DNA from: JAFGJQ01 sp052034525
GTDB lineage: Bacteria > Planctomycetota > Phycisphaerae > UBA1845
Reading direction: 5' to 3'
Assembly: GCA_052034525.1 (NCBI GenBank)
Contig: JBPOIK010000099.1
Coordinates: forward strand, 1 to 40,817
DNA length: 40,817 nt
The position numbers and the translations under genes are program-made. The number at the start of each line of letters is the position of its first letter. Within the stretch, counting starts at the first letter, position 1. Below, one piece after another: positions 37,931-40,817 of the stretch. The notes under the pieces were generated by a model. It was not told the DNA's origin and searched no databases. It saw nothing but the letters and a program-made list of their open reading frames with translations.

Positions 37931-38560
37931 ATGCATGAGGAACCACGCGAGCTGTTCGGTTTGCTCGATGAATCGCGCGCCGGCGACGACCCCATATCCC
38001 TTTTTCGTGCCTGGTTCGAACAAGCACAACAGGCGGACCTGGTGGAACCGACCGCCGCGGCCCTTGCCACCGTGGGTCCGACCGGGCGGCCGGCCGTGCG
38101 GATGATTCTGCTCAAGGGCGTCGATGAACGCGGATTCGTGTTCTTCACGAATTACGACAGTCGCAAGGGCGTGGAACTCCGACAGAACCCCGCCGCCGCC
38201 CTCGCGATCTGGTGGGACCGCCTCACGCGGCAGGTGCGGGTCGAGGGCACGGTGGAGCCGATCCACCCGGCCGAATCCGACGCCTACTTCCAGACCCGCC
38301 CGCGAGAAAGCCAACTGGGCGCCTGGGCCTCGGCCCAAAGCGACGAAATCGCCTCGCGGGAAGTGCTCGAAAAACGCCTGGCGGACGTCGCTGCGCGGTT
38401 CGCCCGGGGCCCCGTTCCCCGCCCGCCACACTGGGGCGGCCTGCGGCTGGTGCCCGCCGCCATCGAATTCTGGCAGGGCCGACCAAATCGCCTGCATGAT
38501 CGGCTGCTGTACACGCGCTGTTCTGACGGGACCTGGAGCCGGGCCCACCTCAGTCCCTGA
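37931..38560 (+). CDS. pdxH: Pyridoxine/pyridoxamine 5'-phosphate oxidase
   Basis: 209 residues from ATG 37931 (E. coli PdxH has 218). The segment RMILLKGVDERGFVFFTNYD followed by SRKGVELRQNP and the signature IEFWQGRPNRLHDR (E-[FY]-W-Q-x4-R-L-H-D-R) identify the family. It is an FMN-dependent enzyme that oxidises pyridoxine or pyridoxamine phosphate to pyridoxal phosphate, the last step of vitamin B6 synthesis or salvage. A 5' extension to ATG 37871 would add 20 residues of unrelated character; the GGAAAG 11 bases before 37931 and the candidate promoter argue against it. The gene ends inside the end of the converging helix-hairpin-helix gene (11-base overlap). Confidence 0.95.
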   Translation: MHEEPRELFGLLDESRAGDDPISLFRAWFEQAQQADLVEPTAAALATVGPTGRPAVRMILLKGVDERGFVFFTNYDSRKGVELRQNPAAALAIWWDRLTRQVRVEGTVEPIHPAESDAYFQTRPRESQLGAWASAQSDEIASREVLEKRLADVAARFARGPVPRPPHWGGLRLVPAAIEFWQGRPNRLHDRLLYTRCSDGTWSRAHLSP

Positions 38561-38975
38561 GCGCGTCCCCATCGGCCAGAATGAGGTACGGGGCGATGCG
38601 GGCAATGGTCTTCGGACCGATGCCAGGGACCGCATCCAGATCGTCGGGGCCGCGGAAGACGGCTTCTCCCGCGGGAATCTCGGCCGCGCGGTCGTCACGG
38701 TAGTCCACAATGCGTTGCGCCGTCACGTCGCCGACGCCCGGCAGGGCAACCAATTCCCACCACGGCGCCGTGTTCGGATCCACGCCGCAGCGTAATTCCC
38801 CCGCCCGCACGCCCGGGCCGACATCCGGCGCAAGCACGCGAGGCCGCGTGGAAAACAGAGTCCAGACCAGCCCGACGGCCAGCAGAATCGCCAGCGTACG
38901 CGGGCACACGCCGTTCCCAGCCCAGTCCGGCGAATGAGGCGCGGGAGTCTCAGGCCCAGTGTCTGTCATGCTCAC
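38550..38975 (-). CDS. Membrane-anchored helix-hairpin-helix protein, ComEA-like
   Basis: 141 residues. One hydrophobic segment (about 26-42, TLAILLAVGLVWTLFS) follows a short polar N-terminus, and two helix-hairpin-helix elements follow: DPNTAPWWELVALPGVGDVT (about 66-85) and FRGPDDLDAVPGIGPKTIAR (about 107-126), each with the PGxG hairpin. This is the plan of ComEA, which binds incoming DNA at the cell surface for natural transformation. The window also holds pilus-type ATPases and pseudopilins, which in other bacteria support DNA uptake, so that role is plausible but not shown. Starts at 38975 or 38969 are possible. It converges on pdxH with an 11-base overlap of the coding ends. Confidence 0.82.
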   Translation of the reverse strand: MSMTDTGPETPAPHSPDWAGNGVCPRTLAILLAVGLVWTLFSTRPRVLAPDVGPGVRAGELRCGVDPNTAPWWELVALPGVGDVTAQRIVDYRDDRAAEIPAGEAVFRGPDDLDAVPGIGPKTIARIAPYLILADGDALRD

Positions 38976-38991
38976 GACTTCGGCTCGCGCT

Positions 38992-40539
38992 TCACTCCCG
39001 TGCGGGTCGACCGGTGCTGGGAACGGCCCGACCGCTCCGGCCGTTGGCCAGCAGCTCCTTCCGCATCGCGACCAAGCTCTGATACGCGGGTTTGGGAGTC
39101 AGGTCGGCGCGGAGCAGACCGCCGTTGGGCAGGAAGTGCCCGGGCTGATCCGACAAGCATCGCCAGGTGATGGATTCGATGATCGGCTTGCTGAGCGCCA
39201 ATTCGTAGAAGCCCCGCAGCCAGCGGGCCTGCAACTCCTCGCTCCAATCTTCGCGCCACTGCCCGCCGTCGACGACTTTCTTCTGGCCGCCCCAGCCATC
39301 GCCGCGGTTGGGTTCCATGGAGGATGGCACTTGTACGGCCGTGATATGGATGGGCTTGCCCAGGGCCGCAAACCGATCCAGCAGCGCGGAAACCTGAAAG
39401 AAATCGCGGACGTACATGCCGTCCACGCCCAGGCCGAAGTGCAACTGCAGGCCGAATCCGTCGAAGTTGATGCCGCTCTGAATCGCCATATCTGCGTAAA
39501 GCAGTGGCGGAATGGTTCGCTGGTTGCGCGCGTAGTACTCGCCCCAGGGGGTCACCAGATCAATATTCACGACGGAGCGGGGACAGAGCTGCTTGGTGAT
39601 GGCCACCGCCATCCGCGTCAGCTCCATAAGCTGCTCGAAGTTGAAGGAGAGGCAGTTCTCCGCGTGGATGCCGCTGATGACGTCCCACATGGAGATATGG
39701 TTGCTGTACCGGCGCACCACCCGGCGGACGTGTTCGGCGATCAGGTCTCGCAGCGTCTCGAAATCGTGCTCCCAGACATACACCCATGGCGGCACATTTC
39801 GCTCGTCCAGAGACACCAGGGTGGTCCCCCGGCTCGGAATGCGGTTGCGGCTGAGCCATTCCACCCAGGTATCCACCGGCTTCCAGTTGAACTGCTGCTC
39901 GCTGGGCTGGATGTTCTGCCAGGAGAACGGAATGGCGGCGAAGTCAAAGGCGCCGGCCAGATGCCGCCGGTAAACCTCGCTGCCGTTGCGGATGTCCAGC
40001 GTGCAGCCGAAAGGGCGACGAGGCGCGATCTGCGGCTGACGCCGGCGGCGGTTGTAGCAGACCTGGGCCAGCCGCAACACCATCTCCTCGCCCAGTTGAA
40101 CCGCTTCCGCCAGTCCCCGCTCGGCGACCTCGGACGCTGCGGCGGGATCATCGGTGTTCAGGGCCTCGATCAGCGTGCCACGGCAGCGGCGGATGGCGAC
40201 CAGATCCTCCACGGCCGCCTCCGGATCATACTGCTGCCATTCCTCGACCTTGCTGATCATCCGCATGAGACGGCCGCGGAGCAGTTCCACCGCCAGGATG
40301 TACGGCTTCTGGCGCTCGGGCAGACGGGTGGTTTCCAGCAGGATGCGGCCCATACCCCGCACCGGCCAAAGCAGGGCCAGCGCAGCCGGGCCGGCGGTCC
40401 GCTTGTTGCAGACGAGTTGCCCTTTGCCGTACTCGATCTCGGCGCGGAGCGGAACGTTGTCGCTGCCCACCAAGTAGGCCCCGCCCAAGTCAACGGAGTC
40501 GGCGGGTTTGCCCCCGGAGTAGACGGAAAAACACAGCAT
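38992..40539 (-). CDS. GH10 (xylanase)-like protein, probably catalytically inactive
   Basis: 515 residues with no signal peptide. The first 180 or so form a domain of unknown type rich in helices. From about residue 195 the GH10 barrel is recognisable: FSWQNIQPSEQQFNWKPVDT resembles W.....P....F.W...D, then RRYSNHISMWDVISG (285-290) where WDVxNE is expected, and KPIHITAVQV (399-404) where ITELD is expected, ending with LLRADLTPKPAY. In both the acid/base and nucleophile positions the glutamate is missing (Gly290, Ala401). It is therefore probably a carbohydrate-binding or structural relative rather than a xylanase. A start at ATG 40539 is set by AAGGACC six bases upstream. Its 5' region holds a repeated palindrome that covers the ribosome site. 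Confidence 0.85.
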   Translation of the reverse strand: MLCFSVYSGGKPADSVDLGGAYLVGSDNVPLRAEIEYGKGQLVCNKRTAGPAALALLWPVRGMGRILLETTRLPERQKPYILAVELLRGRLMRMISKVEEWQQYDPEAAVEDLVAIRRCRGTLIEALNTDDPAAASEVAERGLAEAVQLGEEMVLRLAQVCYNRRRRQPQIAPRRPFGCTLDIRNGSEVYRRHLAGAFDFAAIPFSWQNIQPSEQQFNWKPVDTWVEWLSRNRIPSRGTTLVSLDERNVPPWVYVWEHDFETLRDLIAEHVRRVVRRYSNHISMWDVISGIHAENCLSFNFEQLMELTRMAVAITKQLCPRSVVNIDLVTPWGEYYARNQRTIPPLLYADMAIQSGINFDGFGLQLHFGLGVDGMYVRDFFQVSALLDRFAALGKPIHITAVQVPSSMEPNRGDGWGGQKKVVDGGQWREDWSEELQARWLRGFYELALSKPIIESITWRCLSDQPGHFLPNGGLLRADLTPKPAYQSLVAMRKELLANGRSGRAVPSTGRPARE

Positions 40540-40649
40540 GGAAGGTCCTTACGAAACTACGGATGAAACCTATAAGTCAGGCGATTGTTACGGATGTATG
40601 CTGGATGTATCGACACAACCCCGTATGGATCGTATGAAGGAAGGACCTT
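40540..40649 (-). promoter_or_regulatory. Repeated palindrome over the ribosome site of the GH10-like gene
   Basis: GGAAGGTCCTT (40540-40550) and GGAAGGACCTT (40639-40649) are two copies of a site with the palindromic core AAGGWCCTT, 99 bases apart. The first includes the AAGGACC Shine-Dalgarno sequence of the GH10-like gene on the minus strand. Because the core is self-complementary, the copies can also pair with each other in the RNA (ten bases), which would hide the ribosome site. No convincing promoter was found between them. Confidence 0.5.
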
Positions 40650-40706
40650 CGCCTGTTTCTGGTGGATCCGACTCACTCCGCCTGCCCAATGCAGCCCTCG
40701 GAAATC

Positions 40707-40736
40707 TTGCAGAGGTAGTGTCAACTCCTGTGTAAA
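40707..40736 (+). promoter_or_regulatory. Weak promoter candidate for the terminal gene
   Basis: TTGCAG (40707-40712) and TGTAAA (40731-40736), spacer 18. Matches are only three and four of six. Confidence 0.25.
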
Positions 40737-40756
40737 TTGCCTCGGGGCATCCTGCC

Positions 40757-40817
40757 ATGAATCACGCCACCTTCGATTGCTTCGACTTCGGCGACATCGG
40801 CAACGGCACCGTCGGGC
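40757..40817 (+). CDS. Possible start of a further gene (3' partial)
   Basis: An ATG at 40757 opens a frame that runs to the window edge (20 codons: MNHATFDCFDFGDIGNGTVG). The segment FGDIGNGTVG resembles the start of GH15 glucoamylase-like proteins (LIGNGxxxAL), which is only a weak hint. No ribosome site is obvious. Reported as a possibility. Confidence 0.35.
   Translation, partial: MNHATFDCFDFGDIGNGTVG

Noticed and set aside
40540..40735. Small plus-strand gene beginning near 40538
   Set aside because: No ribosome site, no family resemblance, and it overlaps the 5' region and start of the GH10-like gene.

Overview
The window looks like chromosomal DNA of a high-GC, diderm bacterium of the Planctomycetota type (Phycisphaerae or a relative). 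The reasons are the GC-rich coding, secreted proteins with dockerin-like calcium-binding tails, many prepilin-like proteins with FTLVE-type motifs, an LptD-type outer-membrane protein, and cytochrome bd. This placement is inferred from gene content; no rRNA or other phylogenetic marker is present.

Layout. Positions 1-960 hold the 3' end of a secreted protein with a dockerin-like C-terminus, closed by a strong terminator. A membrane-embedded spermidine-synthase-like protein (1291-3855, +) converges on cydAB (6372-3927, -) for cytochrome bd quinol oxidase. A divergent SDR oxidoreductase (7318-6524, -) and a 57-residue zinc-ribbon membrane peptide (7569-7742, +) follow. Next comes an envelope cluster on the + strand: an LptD-like protein (8112-11045), an RND/MMPL-type exporter (11059-13263) and a small atypical pseudopilin (13321-13890). 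An 837-residue cysteine-rich modular secreted protein lies on the - strand (16482-13969). Behind it is a 700-base spacer with two inverted arrays of an 8-bp repeat.

Positions 32998-17181 (-) form one long secretion/pilus operon. In transcription order it encodes a GspE/PilB-type ATPase, a PilT-type ATPase, a second GspE/PilB ATPase, a GspF platform protein, two GspG-like pseudopilins, then H-, I-, J- and K-like pseudopilins, the last 1263 residues long. The order matches the E-F-G-H-I-J-K core of type II secretion but adds a retraction-type ATPase and a second assembly ATPase. No secretin, GspC, GspL, GspM or prepilin peptidase is visible here. Back to back with its promoter is pyruvate phosphate dikinase (33337-36264, +) with an unusual basic tail. 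It is followed by an ArsB/NhaD-type transporter, pdxH, a converging membrane-anchored helix-hairpin-helix protein, and a GH10-xylanase-like protein that appears to have lost both catalytic glutamates. The last 61 bases may start another gene.

The genes that fit together best are the secretion operon and the two dockerin-tailed exported proteins (possible cargo, by inference), and the LptD-RND-pseudopilin cluster (envelope biogenesis). No tRNA, rRNA, CRISPR array, insertion sequence or integrase was recognised. The most unusual items are the hybrid ten-gene secretion/pilus operon, the inverted 8-bp arrays, the 11-module cysteine-rich protein with a 120-bp tandem repeat, the probable pseudo-xylanase with a repeated palindrome at its ribosome binding site, and two promoters placed so that their transcripts should be leaderless.
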